From Parasponia andersonii (lineage: Eukaryota > Streptophyta > Magnoliopsida > Rosales > Cannabaceae), in assembly GCA_002914805.1 (NCBI GenBank), contig JXTB01000100.1, forward strand, positions 700,037 through 764,036: a stretch of 64,000 bases of DNA, read 5' to 3'. The notes below the pieces were generated by a model that made no database searches, was not told the DNA's origin, and saw only the letters and a program-made list of their open reading frames with translations. Positions 36,055-48,449 of the stretch are shown here, in pieces; the stretch's first letter is position 1; the number at the start of each line of letters is the position of its first letter. A program made the translations under genes and the position numbers.

Positions 36055-39000
36055 GTTGCAATATAAATCTGTAAAACAAAATTAAGCCTACCCTCAAGTT
36101 AATTTGGATAGATGAGGAAATATTAATACTATACCGAGTTTTTGATTATGAAATCTCCATCCCAAATTGTCACAAATGACCGACCATACAAGAATGCATA
36201 GAGGAAAGATTAATTTACTGTGTAAAGATTAAGTATATACCTTTGAGGGATGTGGTAATGAAGCAGCACCTGTAGACAGTACTAAACTTGCTGTTGAGAT
36301 TTCCTCCCTGAACAAGAAGTGAACAGACATGAGGATCAACCAACAGACAATCCATTTCTGAATAAGCACTTTTCTTTCTCAAAACTATCTTTCACTGTTA
36401 GGTTACTTTTAATTGCATCCATATTATATCATAGAACTAACAAATAGAAAACTATATTCTCAAAAAGAAGAATTCATTAAAACCTGACTCGTACCAACTT
36501 AAAGGAAGGAATAATCCCACAATGACAGGCAAGACTTCAGAAATTTGATAAATATTGAATTAGATGAAAGACTTCAAAGACCAAAGATCACATAACAATA
36601 GAATCTACCTACATTCATAAATGGGGATCTAGGAATGTATTAGTGATCTCTTAGGTATTGAGCATCTAAACACACAATAAGGATTGTTTACAGCACAGCT
36701 ACATGCAAAACTGTACAAATGATTGCACAATGTCTACTCTAGAGACTTATATCAGCCCCTACGCTACCAAATGTAAACAAAACTACTCATGCAAGATAGT
36801 TGCACCAAATATTAAATGCAAGTATGGGTAAAGATATGGCCGTATACCTCCTAGTTGTATCTTCAATTGAATGAAATTCTACAACTTCCGAGATTGATAC
36901 TCCTGCAACATTAGTTCCGTGTGCTTTATTTGCTCTCTCTTCTTCGCAATTTGTGGAAGAGGCACTGTAACCTAACTACAGATACGCGAAGATGAAAGGT
37001 AATGAGCCCATCAATATGACAGTGCAAGTTCATGCAGTATGGTGCATCCAAAACCCATGTGGCCATTAAGAAACCTACCACTTCAACAGAACATCAAGCT
37101 CAAAAAGGCATGTGGAAAAACAAGGTCAAAAAAATAAAAAAATAAAAAGAACCTGAAGCTATACGCAGACCGCAGTTTTAAACACAATAGCAAAATATTT
37201 CATAAATGATAAACCGGCAAAACGTATAAGTAGTTGATAAATACTATCCCAACACAGATATATAGTCGCTGAAACGAAATTATATCTTTTATATACTATA
37301 TGAAGCCAAAAGTTCAAGTACAGGGGAGCAGAGCACAGAGCAGCACATCTAGAGCACCAACACAGATATCTATGCAGCATAATTACGTAGGGGCTTAATA
37401 AATTTTACTTAAAAGACAGCCTACTACGTTTCTCTAGTATTTTTATCTGAATGTGGTTTACAATCTTAGGCCATACAAATGTAAAACACACACAAAAAAA
37501 GAACATATACATGTGTATGTGTGTCGGATTATGTATCACAAACAAATGATGCATTATGCTAGAAGAAAAGATGCCATATTTTTATATAGACATGACATGA
37601 GAAACATTCTCTTCTGTTGACAAATCACTAGGGAAGAATCATCTAAGATTGATATTCCTAAGGAATTTGATGCAGAATAGGACACAGTATTTTAGGAATA
37701 TTATTGTTACTATTATTAATTAGGTTTTATTTAAATTATTAGGTTTATATTAATTTTGAGTAACTATATTTATATTTCCTATTTCCGTTAGTTTTCTATT
37801 TTCATTTAATTTCCTAGGTGTGCTCAATTGCTTATCTATAAATAAGTCAACTACGTAATTGCTTTTCAAACTAGGAATGAATATTGAGTTTTCTCCCTCC
37901 ATGATTCTCTCTCTATGAGACTATCGACTAATTCTCAATCTACTCTCTTTCTTTTCCACCTATTTATCAGTTTTTGCCTTAATTATATTCATCCTTTACT
38001 TTTCTACCAATTCTCTTTCTTTTATCATATTATCTTTCATCGATATCCGAGCCTATCCTTTAATTTTTCTTGCCTCCCACTATTGAAAAACCACGAAAAT
38101 AAACACACAACTCTATGCCTTATTATTTTAATTTTCACCAAAAAGGAACAATAATTGGTTTGTCCAAACCCAGAAAAAACCACTTCTTTTCTAAAAATAA
38201 ATAAATAAAGAGCAAAGAAAACAAGAATCGGAGATCTACTTCAGCCGTTGCCACCACCTGCAGCCACCACCATCTGTCTTTTTACCGGCATACCTCTCCA
38301 AGATCGAGTTCCCGCCAGAAAAACGCCAGATCCGGCTTCTCGCAAGCATCTTTCTTTTTTGCACCACCATCAAGTTCGAGACTCGTTCTTCCTTCACAAT
38401 TGATGCCTTACATCAACCTCGCCAGCCACCGTCAAGATCTGCCCCAGTTTTGCTAAACTTCATAGTTCTACCCCACAATAGAAGAGTTCTCCGCTTACAC
38501 TCCCCGCTTGGTAACGGTTTCTGCCCTGGAAACCTTATCTTATGGTTTTATTAGTTGGAAAATCCTATAATATGTGTTTTGATCCAATCATAATCCATTA
38601 AGTATGAATTTCCTAATTGATTCTGTGCAGAGATACAAAAAGGGACACTGCTTAGGAAATGATTTTTTATTCATTCAACTTATTTTGAATACGTAGAGGG
38701 GTTGAATATATAAAGAGATAATCAGCCACTGAATAAGGAAACAAACTAAACACCAAATCAGGAAAAATAAAATTTAAAAACAAAATGTGATCCTTCCCTA
38801 TAGAATTGGACAGCATAAGCAGTCCTGAAAAAAATCCTAAACTCTTAGATTACAGTTAACCTGACAGATCATATCTTCAACAAATTCTTACCCATATTCT
38901 TACCAAGCGTCATATTCTCATAACTCATCATATAATGGCCAATAATACTATCACCAATCTTATCAAGATCCGTACTACACTGCCCAATATTACTATACCT

Positions 39001-39612
39001 AGGCTAATCGAAGTAAATACTGCCCATGTTAGATACCCTAGTATTAGCCATATTAGCAACCTTGAAAATCATAATGGTAAGCCTACTTTCGATGAATCCA
39101 GCATAAGTTGGAAAAATTAAGGGACTTTAGGAATAGCATGAACAAATCTTATAACAAACCTTATTCACAATTTACTAGACCTTTAATGAAATTTGTGAGA
39201 ATTATGTTGAGGAATCTTTAGCTTAGTCAGTTGTAGCCTCAAAACTAGTGATCCTATTTCTTTACCCACTAATTCTATTCCCCCTCAATCTACACTTCCT
39301 ATTGTGTCTCTTGCTTCACTTGGATCAAATGCATGTTTATTTGATTTTTTTTCTAATATTGCTGTTGGACTTGTTTTCAATTTGATAGAATTTTTAGAAG
39401 CAAGGCGTTCCGAAGATTCCTGCGTTGAAAAGAGAGTAGTGCAAGTGCGAAGAGTTCAGCTTCTACATCTTCATCAAGCATCAAGATTTTTGCTTGCCAA
39501 TTTTCCTCCGCTTCAGATTATCGATTTACCATGGTATGAGTTTTAACTCGCCGGAGTTGAGTCCTTGAACCCCAGGAGATTAATGCGGAATATGAAACGA
39601 GTATTTTAAGAA

Positions 39613-39649
<37 letters not shown>

Positions 39650-42600
39650 TAGGTTTTATTTAAGTTATTAGGTTTACTATAATTTTGAGTAACTAGATTT
39701 ACATTTCCTATTTTCATTTATTTCCCTAGTGTGTTCAATTGCATGTCTAAAATTACTTTTCAGACTATGAATGAATATTAAGTTTTCTCCCTCTAGTGAT
39801 TCTCTCTCTCTCTCTAAGGATTATGTTACCTATTCATCTGTTTCAGCCTTAATTTTGTCACAACTTGCTATTCTACCAATTCTCTTTCTTTTCTCATATT
39901 ATCCTACATCAAATTCCTACATAAATAGCATTACCCTAAATTGCTTTGAAAAGGAATATTATACCAGCAGCCAAATCTAAGTCTTATGTTGTGTTACAAC
40001 AAGAAAAAGAATGAAAGAGGACCATTCATTGCACATTGGTAGAGAATGGAGCCTGGGGTATGTACTTTGAAAATAAAGAAATTAATATGGATAGATTTGA
40101 TAGCATCACAACACTCAATAGCAGAGCACTAGGAATCACTTCAAGAAACCTTTGGCAGTGTTCCTAAAGGCTGGCAGCATCAGACTACGAAAATGTAGAA
40201 TAGTTGGATCTATACGTTATTCCCATTATTTCTGTGGAAATCCGATAGTTTCTCCTAGGATTAAATCAGAATATCTTCTAGAAACAAATCTGATTATTTT
40301 TCAAATATTTGTATTAAAAATCAGATCTGATTTGTATAGCTGTAGATATTATCTTTTCTTATTTGTTTCCTAATTTAGAGAGAGAAGATTTGATACTGAT
40401 CCTAGGTAGATAGAATTACTCATGTATATATATCCCTGTATTCTCTGCTTTTCTGTACAAACTAGCGAAATAATTTACACTATTATCTTCATCTCAAATC
40501 CTTTACATTATCAGAGCACGATCATTGAAAATCAGCCTCGAAACCTAGTTCTATCTCAGAAACAATTCCAACCCAGAAAATCACCTACTCTCATCGCAAG
40601 CATCTATATTCTCCTCCCAAAAACTCAGACATGGCCAACATAATTGAGATTTCTTTCCCGAAGGTTACATCAAACGTTGGTTCTGTGATCAGCAACCCCA
40701 GCGGACCTGAAGGCACTGGGCTCCCAATCATAGGTCATAAACTCAATGGGCACAATTTCATCTGGTGGTCTCATCAATCAGTCGTGATGTTCATTTGTGG
40801 AAAAGAAAAGAAGATTACCTCACTAGTGTGGCTGCCCAACCAAAAACAGCTACCTTCAAGGCCTGGAAATTAGAGAACAACATGGTTATGTCATGGTTAA
40901 TCAATTCCATGACTAACGAGGTTGGAGAAAACTTCATGTACTACAAAACAGCCAACGAAATCTGGGATACAGCAAAAGGAAGCTTTTCTAACAAGGACAA
41001 CACATCAAAAATCTTTGAGATCAAGAGTCTTATTCATGATTTAAGACAAGGAGAATTATCTTTAAATGAGTCTTACAATACCCTGACTCGCTTTTGGCAA
41101 CAACTTGATATTTTTGAAGAATTAGAATGGAAATGCCCGGAAGATAGCAAGCAATACAGGAATATTATGGAGAAGGAGCGAGTCTACAAGTTTCTGTTTG
41201 GTCTAAGCAAAACCCGTGATGACGTCAAAAGGATGAATCTTCAGCACCAAGCCACTGCCCAGTGTTCAACAGGCTTTTTCAGAAGTGAGGAGGGATGCAA
41301 GCAAGAAAAATGTGATGATAGGATCTCATACAGTCACACCAACCGCTGAAAGCTCAACCCTTGCTGCCCGAGGAACACAGATCAACCACAGCAACAACAA
41401 TTCTCTATTTTTTTTTCGATAAGAAACAGCATCTATTTTGATAATAGGAAAAATACAGCAAAGGGTGGATAAGAAATCCTCCCTGGAAAACCAACAACAA
41501 AACGTCAAAGTTACAACAAGAGTGGCTCCCAATCCCTAATTAAATCACAAAAAGAAAAAACTACTAAAATTCTTTACATCATGCAACCAAATAGCTACGC
41601 AAAGTTTAATCCTGTCGCACAACAACAATTCTCAGAAAGGAAAGGAAGGCTGGGGTTTGAACATTGCCGGAAACCCAGACATACCAAGGAGATATGCTGG
41701 AAAATTCATGAAAACCAGCTGATTAGAAACCAACACGCTTTTTCCAAGAGAAAGAACACCGTGGAAACATTGTCACCTCATCAGAAAATCTGCCCAAAAC
41801 CGAATCAGCCCCTTTTAGCAAAGAACAAGTAGAACTTTTGCAGAAAATGTTTCCAACAGTCCCTACCGGGCGCCTCAACACCCATTGGTACTAGTTCTTT
41901 ACCACAAAAAGGTAATCTTTTAAATGCATTTAATGTTAAATGAAAGAATTTCGGTCCTTGGATTGTAGACTCAGGTGCATCGGACCATATAGCTGGGGAC
42001 GTCTCACCTTTTTATAAATACAAACCTTGTCATGAGAACCTTAGTGTTTGTCTCACTAATGGATCCTATCTAAAGTAATTGGTACAAGTTTTGTGGTGAT
42101 TTCAAAAGATATAATTCTTGAGTTAGATCTCTTAGCTCCAAAATTGGAATATAATCTACTCCGTAAGCAAACTGACAAATGATCTTAATTGTGTTACTAA
42201 ATTATCTTCAAACATGTGTGAATTTCAGGACTTGGATTCAGAAAAGATGATTGGCACTACTAGACTGTGTGTTGGACTCTCTCCTTAAAGTCAATGACTC
42301 CGAAAGACAATATCTAAAGAATAAACGTGTGGCTCTAGCATCCAGCAATAAAAATAGTGCAATTATGAAATGGCACTATAGGTTAGGACATCCAATTTCA
42401 TGTATCTTGAAAAATTAATCTCTCTTTGAAAAGTCTCTTCCGTACACTCTTACTCATTCAATATACTGATTTAAGCATCAGAGCGTCTTGCAAGTGATCA
42501 CCACCTATCCCTTGGCGATGAAGATGGCAGAAGTGAAGGGAAGAACTGGCGAGGAAATGGTCATGGTAACTAGATATTTGGGGGCCATCTAGAATTAATA

Positions 42601-45600
42601 ATGTGACAGGCTCTGGGCGGTTTGTTACCTTCATAGATGACCATACAAGGGTTACATGGCTATATCTTACCAAAAAGAAGTTTGAAGTTGGTCAGATATT
42701 TCAAAATTTTAACAACAAGATTCAAACTCATTTTCAAACAAAAATTCAAGTCCTCAAAATTGACAATGGAAGAGAATACTATAATTCAATTTTGGGAGCT
42801 TATCTATTAAGTCATGGAATAATACATCAAAGCTCATGCATTAATACTCCACAATAAAATGGAGTTGTTGAAAGGAAGAACGGTCATCTTATGGAGGTTG
42901 CTAGATCTATAATGCTATCCACTAATGTCCCAAAGCATTTTTGGGGAAAAGCTGTTCGTACAGCAGCATATATTATCAAGAGAATGCCTTCCAAAGTCTT
43001 AAAATTCCAAACTCCATGTAAGCAACTTCTTACCTCTTATCCAAACATTTATATGAAGTCCATTATCCCAATCAAAATATTTGGTTGTATAGCTTTTATT
43101 CACATAAACCAACAAAATAGAAGTAAATTAGATCCCAAATCAATCAAATGCATCTTCCTAGGATGCTCTCTAACTCAAAAGGGTTATAAGTGCTACTCAC
43201 CAATATCTAGAAAATTTTACAACTCTACAGATGTAACATTCTTTGAAATCAACCCTACTATCCCAAATCAGCTATTCAGGGGGAGAATCCTATCACAAGA
43301 AAATATCATATTTGGGAAAGTAATTTAGAAATGTTTGGGACAAATGAAATCTCGCCATCTCAGCCACAATCAACATTACCACAAAATGATTCTACCATCT
43401 AACCTGTCATCTCCGAGCTTCCCATAACTCCAAATTATCTGCATACCCCTCATTCTCAAACAAAGGGCAATGATTCAAATTCTCCAAATCCGAAGCTCAC
43501 ATCAAGGAAATATAGGGAAGTGATTGTCTACTCTTGAAGACAAAAACCTCAAAGGGATATAAAGCATCATACAACTCCTAAGCACAATCAATCATCATAA
43601 CTAACTCCAGAGACACTTGATCTTCATCCACGTAACACTATCACTGAATCTGAGTCTCCTAATGATCTAGATCAACCAAGTGCTTTGAGGAAAGGGGTAA
43701 GGTCTTGTACTCAACACCCAATCTATAATTTTATCTCCTATAAACGGCTATCACCTGAGTTTCGTGCCTTTACTGCTCCGTTGATAGATGTGCAAATTCC
43801 AAATAATATACAAGAAGCTCTTATTCAACCAAAATGGAGAAGTGTTATTTTTTAAGAAATTCGTGCATTGAAAAAAAAAATGTGGGAGATCTCAGAACTA
43901 CCAGAAGGAAAAAATTCCAGTCGGATGTAAATAAATTTTCACAATCAAACATAAAGCCAATGGAAGTATTGACGGGTTTAAGGCCCGTCTTGTTGCTAAA
44001 GAATTCACTCAATCCTATGGAATTGATTATGAGGAAACATTTGTTCCAGTTGCAAAGCTCAACTTAGTTCGAGTGTTGTTATCTTTAGCAATAAATCTAG
44101 ATTGGCCACTTTGTCGACTAAATGTCAAAAATGCATTTCTAAACGGCAACCTTGAAGAAGAAGTCTACATGGACATTCCACCTAGCTTTGAGAAACAAGG
44201 AAGGAAACCAAAGTGTGTAAGCTCAGGAAACTACTGTACAAGTAGTCCCCTTGAGCATAGTTTGATAAATTTACAAAAGTGGTGAAGAAGTTCAGATTTA
44301 CTCAGTGTTAATCAGGTCACACCATCTTTGTTAAACAGTCCATTCAAGGGAAAATTGTTGTCCTCATTGTTTATGTAGACGATATAATACTCACTTGAGA
44401 CTATGAGGAAGAAATGAGCAATCTGAAAGTGCTACTTGTCGAAGAATTTGAGATTAAAGACTTGGGTTATCTCAAATACTTTATTGGCACGGAAGTGGCT
44501 CGATCAGAAAACAATATCTCTGTTTCTCAACGAAAATATGTTCTAGATTTACTTAAAGAAGCAGGAATGCTTGGGTGCAAACCAGCAGATACACCTATGG
44601 ATTCAACCAATAGGATGGGAACAAGAGCCCTCAAGTGGACAAAGGAAGGTATCAAAGATTTGTTGGAAAACTCATTTAACTCTCTCACATCGGACCAGAC
44701 ACTGGCTTCTTTGTCAGCATGGTAAGTTCATGAACAATCCAACTGAAAAGCACCTAGAAGCAGTACATCGGATAATGCAGTACTTAAAGAAACATCCTGG
44801 CACTGACTGGGCTGGCTCATTAACAGATCGTAGATCTACTTTAGGCTATTGTACATATGTATGCAGAAATTTGGTCACTTAGTGAAACAAGAAGCAAGCA
44901 GTGGTAGCTAGGAGTAGTGCAGAGGCTGAATTCAGAGTAAAGGCTCATGGCATTTGTGAAGGAATGTTGTTGAGAAGATTACTGGAAGAATTGAAAATGC
45001 TACCAGGGAGCTCTATGAACATGTTTTGTGACAACAAAGTTGCAATAGATAGTGCCAAGAATCCTGTTCACCATAATAGGACAAAACATGTAGAGATTAA
45101 TCGGCACTTCATCAAAGAGAAGTTGGAAGAAGGAATCATTAGTTTTGTTTTCACTCCCACTAAACTTTAGACAGCAGATATCCTCACAAAAGCTCTTCCT
45201 CGATCTAACTTTGAATGCTTGAATTCCAAGCTGGGTATGATCAACATCTACAATCCAGCTTGAGGAGAGTATGGAAATCCGATAGTTTCTCCTAGGATTA
45301 AATCAGAATATCTTCTCGAAACAAATTTGATTATATTTCAAATATTTGGATTAAAAATCAGATCTGATTTGTATAGCTGTAGATATTATCTTTTCTTATT
45401 TGTTTCCTAGTTTAGAGAGATAAGATTTGATACTGATCCTAGGTAGGTAGAATTACTCATGTATATATATCACTGTATTCTCTGTTTTTCTGTACGAACT
45501 AGAGAAATAATATACACTACTATCTTCATCTCAAGTCCTTTAATTTCAAAGAAAGAATTACTAGCTTGTACATAAAAGACTTAAACTTGGACTGATTTCT

Positions 45601-47498
45601 AGAATAAATTATAACACTTGGGAAACAAAACAATGATGATTCCTGCAAATAAAACCACCTGAGCTCCTTCAGTTTCATTTATTGATCCCACTAACAATAT
45701 TGGACTAAGTTTTTTATTTTCAACTAAAATTCCCAGAAAACAGTTTGACTTTGCAATTTTAGACAACCGACTCACTGGAAACTCCAATCAACTTCAGTCA
45801 TGTACATCTCGATTACAAAGCCAAGAAGGATATGCGCTACTTTCAAACAAACTGATTGATATCACAACTTTTCCACAAGCCACAGCTAGCCTAGTTTTCT
45901 TGCATGTCACCTGATGAATATTGCTAGCACTTAATATACAGAAAACCTGATACAGCAGTACAAGACATCTTATACTCATCTTGATATGTGTATCACCACT
46001 ATGTCCTTATTATAATTGTACCATACAGACTAATACAACACACATTGGATCTAGGACTGAAAATTTTGTATTCATACTGGTAAATATAACACAGTGGTTG
46101 TCTGGTAATTGCTCATATAGGTTTAGAGTGACTACAACATGAGGAAATTCTTCATTTTTGGATAAACTTATTTCTAATCTCGCTAAAACTTTGAAGTGTA
46201 TGCTGATTAAAATTATGTCTTTATATTCTTAAACTGTCAGCATATCTTGCTTTACTGCCATGGTACAAGAAAAGTTAAAATTTAATTCATCAACAATCAA
46301 GGATTCAGCAAGTTTTAACAGACAACTGAATTTTCAACCATATGGTGCAAGAGTTCATACTACGTATACTATCCAATCCTGGACATAAATTCTCATAGTC
46401 AAAACTTTCACCATACCATACATGAAACCTAAAATTAAGAAATCAAGACTGACCGCTAATGAAGTTTCAGTCTCGTTTGCTCCAACATACGCACTAGGAC
46501 TCGTTTCCTCATCTAGAGACGCTTGGACTGGTACCGTGGCGGACACACACGCTGCCTCAAATGGATTACAATCATCATCATCATTCGCCAGATCAGCAAC
46601 TTCTACACCAGCACTTTCCTCGGTACTCACTGTTGAGGCACAATTATCAGACACCTCTATCATGGAGTGAAGTTCAGAAGATATCAACCCGTTCAAAACT
46701 TCATTCTCACTAATGCTTGCAGTATTCTCCTCAATGTGGCTATGTACTTCCTCACTCAAAACAACATCAACTTGGGGAGCAGTATTTCTAGCCGCAATGA
46801 CCCCCTCATCATCGTTAACAGAAAACAAATCAGTAGTTTCAATCTCAAATGTGGTTTCTTCCAACAATGATTCACTCAATCTTGATATAGCACCAGTTAC
46901 AGACTCTACTTCATTACAATCTCTATTACGAACACTACTATCTTCTCTGGCCACTCGGGCTAAGTAGCTTCTTCCTCGCCTTCTAGAATGAGATTGAACA
47001 TGCTCTAAACCACTATCAGGCCCCAAACCCTTATTCAATTGTTCACCATTTTCATTTACCGAACCTTCAATGGCAGCATCATCATCCTCATCAACCTTGT
47101 CAAAATCCATACCCGAAACCGATGTTCCATTGTCTCCGACACGTCCAAACCGGAAGACAAAGCTTCCATCAGGACACTCTGCCCAAACCACCAATACATG
47201 TCAAACTCCGGTACTACAGAAACTTAAAGCTAACTTTCCTAATTCATATAAATCTTTTTCCCGAGAAACAAACAGGAAAAATCAGCGTACCTGCAGCTGA
47301 GAGAAGGCCGAAATCCGAAGAAGAAGAGCTGGAGTCCGATTCCAATTTGGATAGAATCCGAAATCTTGTCCGTCGTTTTAGGGTTCGAATTGAATAGCTG
47401 AAATGGTGATAAGGTTTGGATAAGACAACGCGGGAAGGAACGAAGAGAGAGCTCAAAGGTCGCCAAGGTCTGAGAGGGTAAGGGCAGAATTCCGCCAT
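30488..47498 (-). CDS. Protein phosphatase 2C, PP2C 62-like, plastid-type
   Basis: Nine exons (minus): 47498-47291, 47178-46454, 36975-36848, 36307-36241, 35819-35732, 34104-33935, 32350-32207, 32017-31889 and 30655-30488. All junctions are GT-AG, the phases agree, and the sum (1827 bases) encodes 608 residues. The first ~65 residues are Ser/Arg-rich like a plastid transit peptide. Residues ~70-320 are an acidic, probably disordered region. The phosphatase domain follows, with [38 protein letters not shown] and [12 protein letters not shown], the Asp-containing metal-binding motifs of Mn/Mg-dependent Ser/Thr phosphatases. The domain is shorter than classical PP2Cs, as in the SpoIIE-like plant clade that includes Arabidopsis PP2C 62. 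Intron 2 is 9.5 kb and filled with transposons. The exon 3 acceptor (CTGTAG|TTA) and the exon 5 acceptor (TTCCAG|GCC) were chosen over nearby AGs because only they keep frame. Confidence 0.88.
34248..35291. mobile_element. Inverted-repeat element in a PP2C intron
   Basis: Positions 34248-34355 match the reverse complement of 35174-35291 (shared GAGGATTTAAATG, AAAATCATAAGG, TCATGAACT and TAATTAATGAAAAAGTT-like segments). Between the arms lie ~820 bases that include a GC-rich gene-like part and a 17-A run. Arms of ~110 bases around captured sequence suggest a Pack-type (Mutator-like) transposon, but I could not find a clean target duplication. Confidence 0.5.
34480..34856 (+). pseudogene. GC-rich, poly(A)-ending fragment, possibly a retrocopy
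   Basis: Inside an AT-rich intron this segment turns GC-rich (34545-34700), then becomes T-rich like a 3' untranslated region, then ends TATTAATA plus 17 A. A short frame reads [19 protein letters not shown] before a stop. I do not recognise the parent gene. The layout fits a processed copy of an mRNA, or a gene piece captured by the inverted-repeat element around it. Confidence 0.35.
36001..36050. repeat. TATC/TA microsatellite in PP2C intron
   Basis: A run of CTATATCTATC units passes into about twelve TA units, within the intron between exons 4 and 5. Confidence 0.85.
37668..38042 (+). repeat. 5' LTR of the small element
   Basis: Starts TGATGCAGAATAGG and ends near TTTCATC, followed by the primer-site-like GATATCCGAGC. 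It holds TATA-like TATCTATAAATAAG at about 37833. Confidence 0.7.
39581..39911 (+). repeat. 3' LTR of the small element
   Basis: Homologous to 37668-38042 and ends CCTACATCA. An (ATT)n run of about 13 units at 39607-39645 is expanded relative to the other LTR. AATTC follows. Confidence 0.7.
40233..40507 (+). repeat. 5' LTR of the copia element
   Basis: Runs from TGTGGAAATCCGATAG to CAAATCCTTTACA. It contains TATA-like TATATATATCCC near 40427. Confidence 0.9.
40631..45200 (+). pseudogene. Broken copia gag-pol
   Basis: In order: gag from the Met at 40631 ([12 protein letters not shown], a frameshift near 40790, then [13 protein letters not shown] and VYKFLFGL, a UBN2-type capsid); a zinc knuckle with its first Cys changed to Phe ([14 protein letters not shown]) near 41660; protease [10 protein letters not shown] near 41960; a GAG-pre-integrase remnant ([10 protein letters not shown]); integrase with [15 protein letters not shown] and NGVVERKN (the D,D,E triad is present); reverse transcriptase with NVKNAFLNG (Asp expected at the first Asn) and YVDDIIL; and RNase H with ARSSAEAEF and [13 protein letters not shown]. 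Numerous stops and frameshifts make it inactive. Around 42470-42560 the expected integrase zinc-finger part is replaced by unrelated GC-richer sequence. Confidence 0.88.
41406..41619 (-). mobile_element. 5'-truncated LINE nested in the copia gag
   Basis: The 214-base insert is flanked by a perfect 14-bp target duplication, CAACAACAATTCTC (41392-41405 and 41620-41633). It starts on the plus strand with a T run, the poly(A) tail of a minus-strand insert. Its body matches the LINE fragment at 49705-49990 (shared GGGTGGATAAGAAATCCTCC and AACCAAATAGCTAC). This is the product of target-primed reverse transcription with strong 5' truncation. Confidence 0.88.
45270..45542 (+). repeat. 3' LTR of the copia element
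   Basis: Homologous to 40233-40507. The first TG has become TA and the terminal CA is damaged, which leaves the ATTTC duplication directly after CTTTA. Confidence 0.9.
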
Positions 47499-48440
47499 TT
47501 TTGTTTCCTTATTTCTTCATATTATTTTTCTTTGGCTTTTCTTTCGATTTTTCTGGCATTAGAAAATTCCAAAATTCCTCAAATGGGAGGAGAGTAAAAC
47601 AAAAGGATAAAAAGGCTTTTTATTTCTCTCAATAATTTTTTTTAAGAAATAAAACAAAAACAAAAAAAAATCTTTTCTAGTTAAGAAAATTAATTTTGTT
47701 TTGTTTTATATTTTAAAAACTTCAACCGAAAAGTAATTCCGTTTACCGGCCAATTTGTGTTCCGATAGCGGCCATGGAACCCGGGGGTGAAAGGAGTCCC
47801 GATGGCCCGATTCTCGAGTGGAAAGAGGAACCGATGGAGGAGCTGATTCTTGTTTCTATCCATTTAACTTGTATTAGTGGAAGAGTTACTGGAGAGTTAA
47901 CTTTGTTCAGTGGGATCTACCCCACTCTTAGGGAGAAAAAAAAAATAGAGAAACTACTTTATATCCACCACAAAAAATAAGTGTTACATGCCACATTATT
48001 TAGATTAGGGAACATGAATAGCCACTTAATCATTCATTTTCAATATACACAAATATTAGTCCTTAAGTTATATAATTATTGTAACAATTATTTTTTTATC
48101 ATAAATTATTAAATATTTAACAAAAATTAGTCTTTACAAAACACAAAATTTAATAATAAGAGTCAATAATAAGACTCTAAACGTTATTGTATATAATTAA
48201 GACTTTTGTAATTATTACAGCAACGATCATTTTTTAATAATTATTTTAATAGAAATAAGTCATGTGTAAAGTTACAATTTGATAACTACGATCGAGAATA
48301 AAATTCCGACTTAGAAAAATAAATAGTACTTAATTATATTGATGTAACGATTGTATAATATAGAGGTTAATAGTATAAAAGTTAAAATTCAAAGTACTAA
48401 AGTGATACAGAGAGTATAATTCAAGAATCACTACTAGATA
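47499..48440. other. Upstream region of PP2C and AT-rich spacer
   Basis: The 270 bases before the PP2C start are AT-rich, with no clear TATA box on the minus strand. A short GC-rich plus-strand frame begins at 47774 but has no support as a gene. Positions 47990-48440 are AT-rich and may be another decayed foldback element. Confidence 0.35.
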
Positions 48441-48449
48441 TTAACCCTT

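Larger units (their letters stand above)
37668..39911 (+). mobile_element. Small non-autonomous LTR element in PP2C intron 2
   Basis: Two related direct repeats (37668-~38042 and 39581-39911) have TGATG...CATCA-type ends; the second LTR begins TAATG. Just after the first LTR, GATATCCGAGC resembles the tRNA-Met primer site (10 of 12 positions against TGGTATCAGAGC). Just before the second, CCCCAGGAGAT is a short purine tract. AATT flanks both sides (37664-37667 and 39912-39915). The ~1.5-kb interior has no recognisable gag or pol; a GC-richer part near 38240-38510 may be captured sequence. Each LTR has the same order of blocks: an (ATT) run, TAGGTTTTATTTAA, CAATTGC, a CT-rich tract. The LTRs are well diverged, so it is old. 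Confidence 0.75.
40233..45542 (+). mobile_element. Ty1-copia retrotransposon in PP2C intron 2, decayed
   Basis: LTRs of ~275 bases at 40233-40507 and 45270-45542 flank a copia-ordered interior: gag, protease, integrase, reverse transcriptase, RNase H. The flanks are a perfect 5-bp target duplication, ATTTC (40228-40232 and 45543-45547). TTATCAGAGC right after the first LTR is the tRNA-Met primer site, and TTGAGGAGAG right before the second is the polypurine tract. I count about 15 substitutions and one indel between the LTRs (about 5-6%). It lies antisense to the host PP2C gene. Confidence 0.92.

Noticed and set aside
46422..46967. Plus-strand frames opposite PP2C exon 2
   Set aside because: They are antisense shadows of the acidic, Ser-rich PP2C exon, whose minus-strand frame joins correctly to the other exons.
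47774..47980. GC-rich plus-strand frame of 68 codons starting 276 bases from the PP2C start, a possible divergent gene
   Set aside because: It has a good start context but no recognisable domain, no convincing donor site and no following exon. It may be a chance frame in the CpG-richer shared promoter area.
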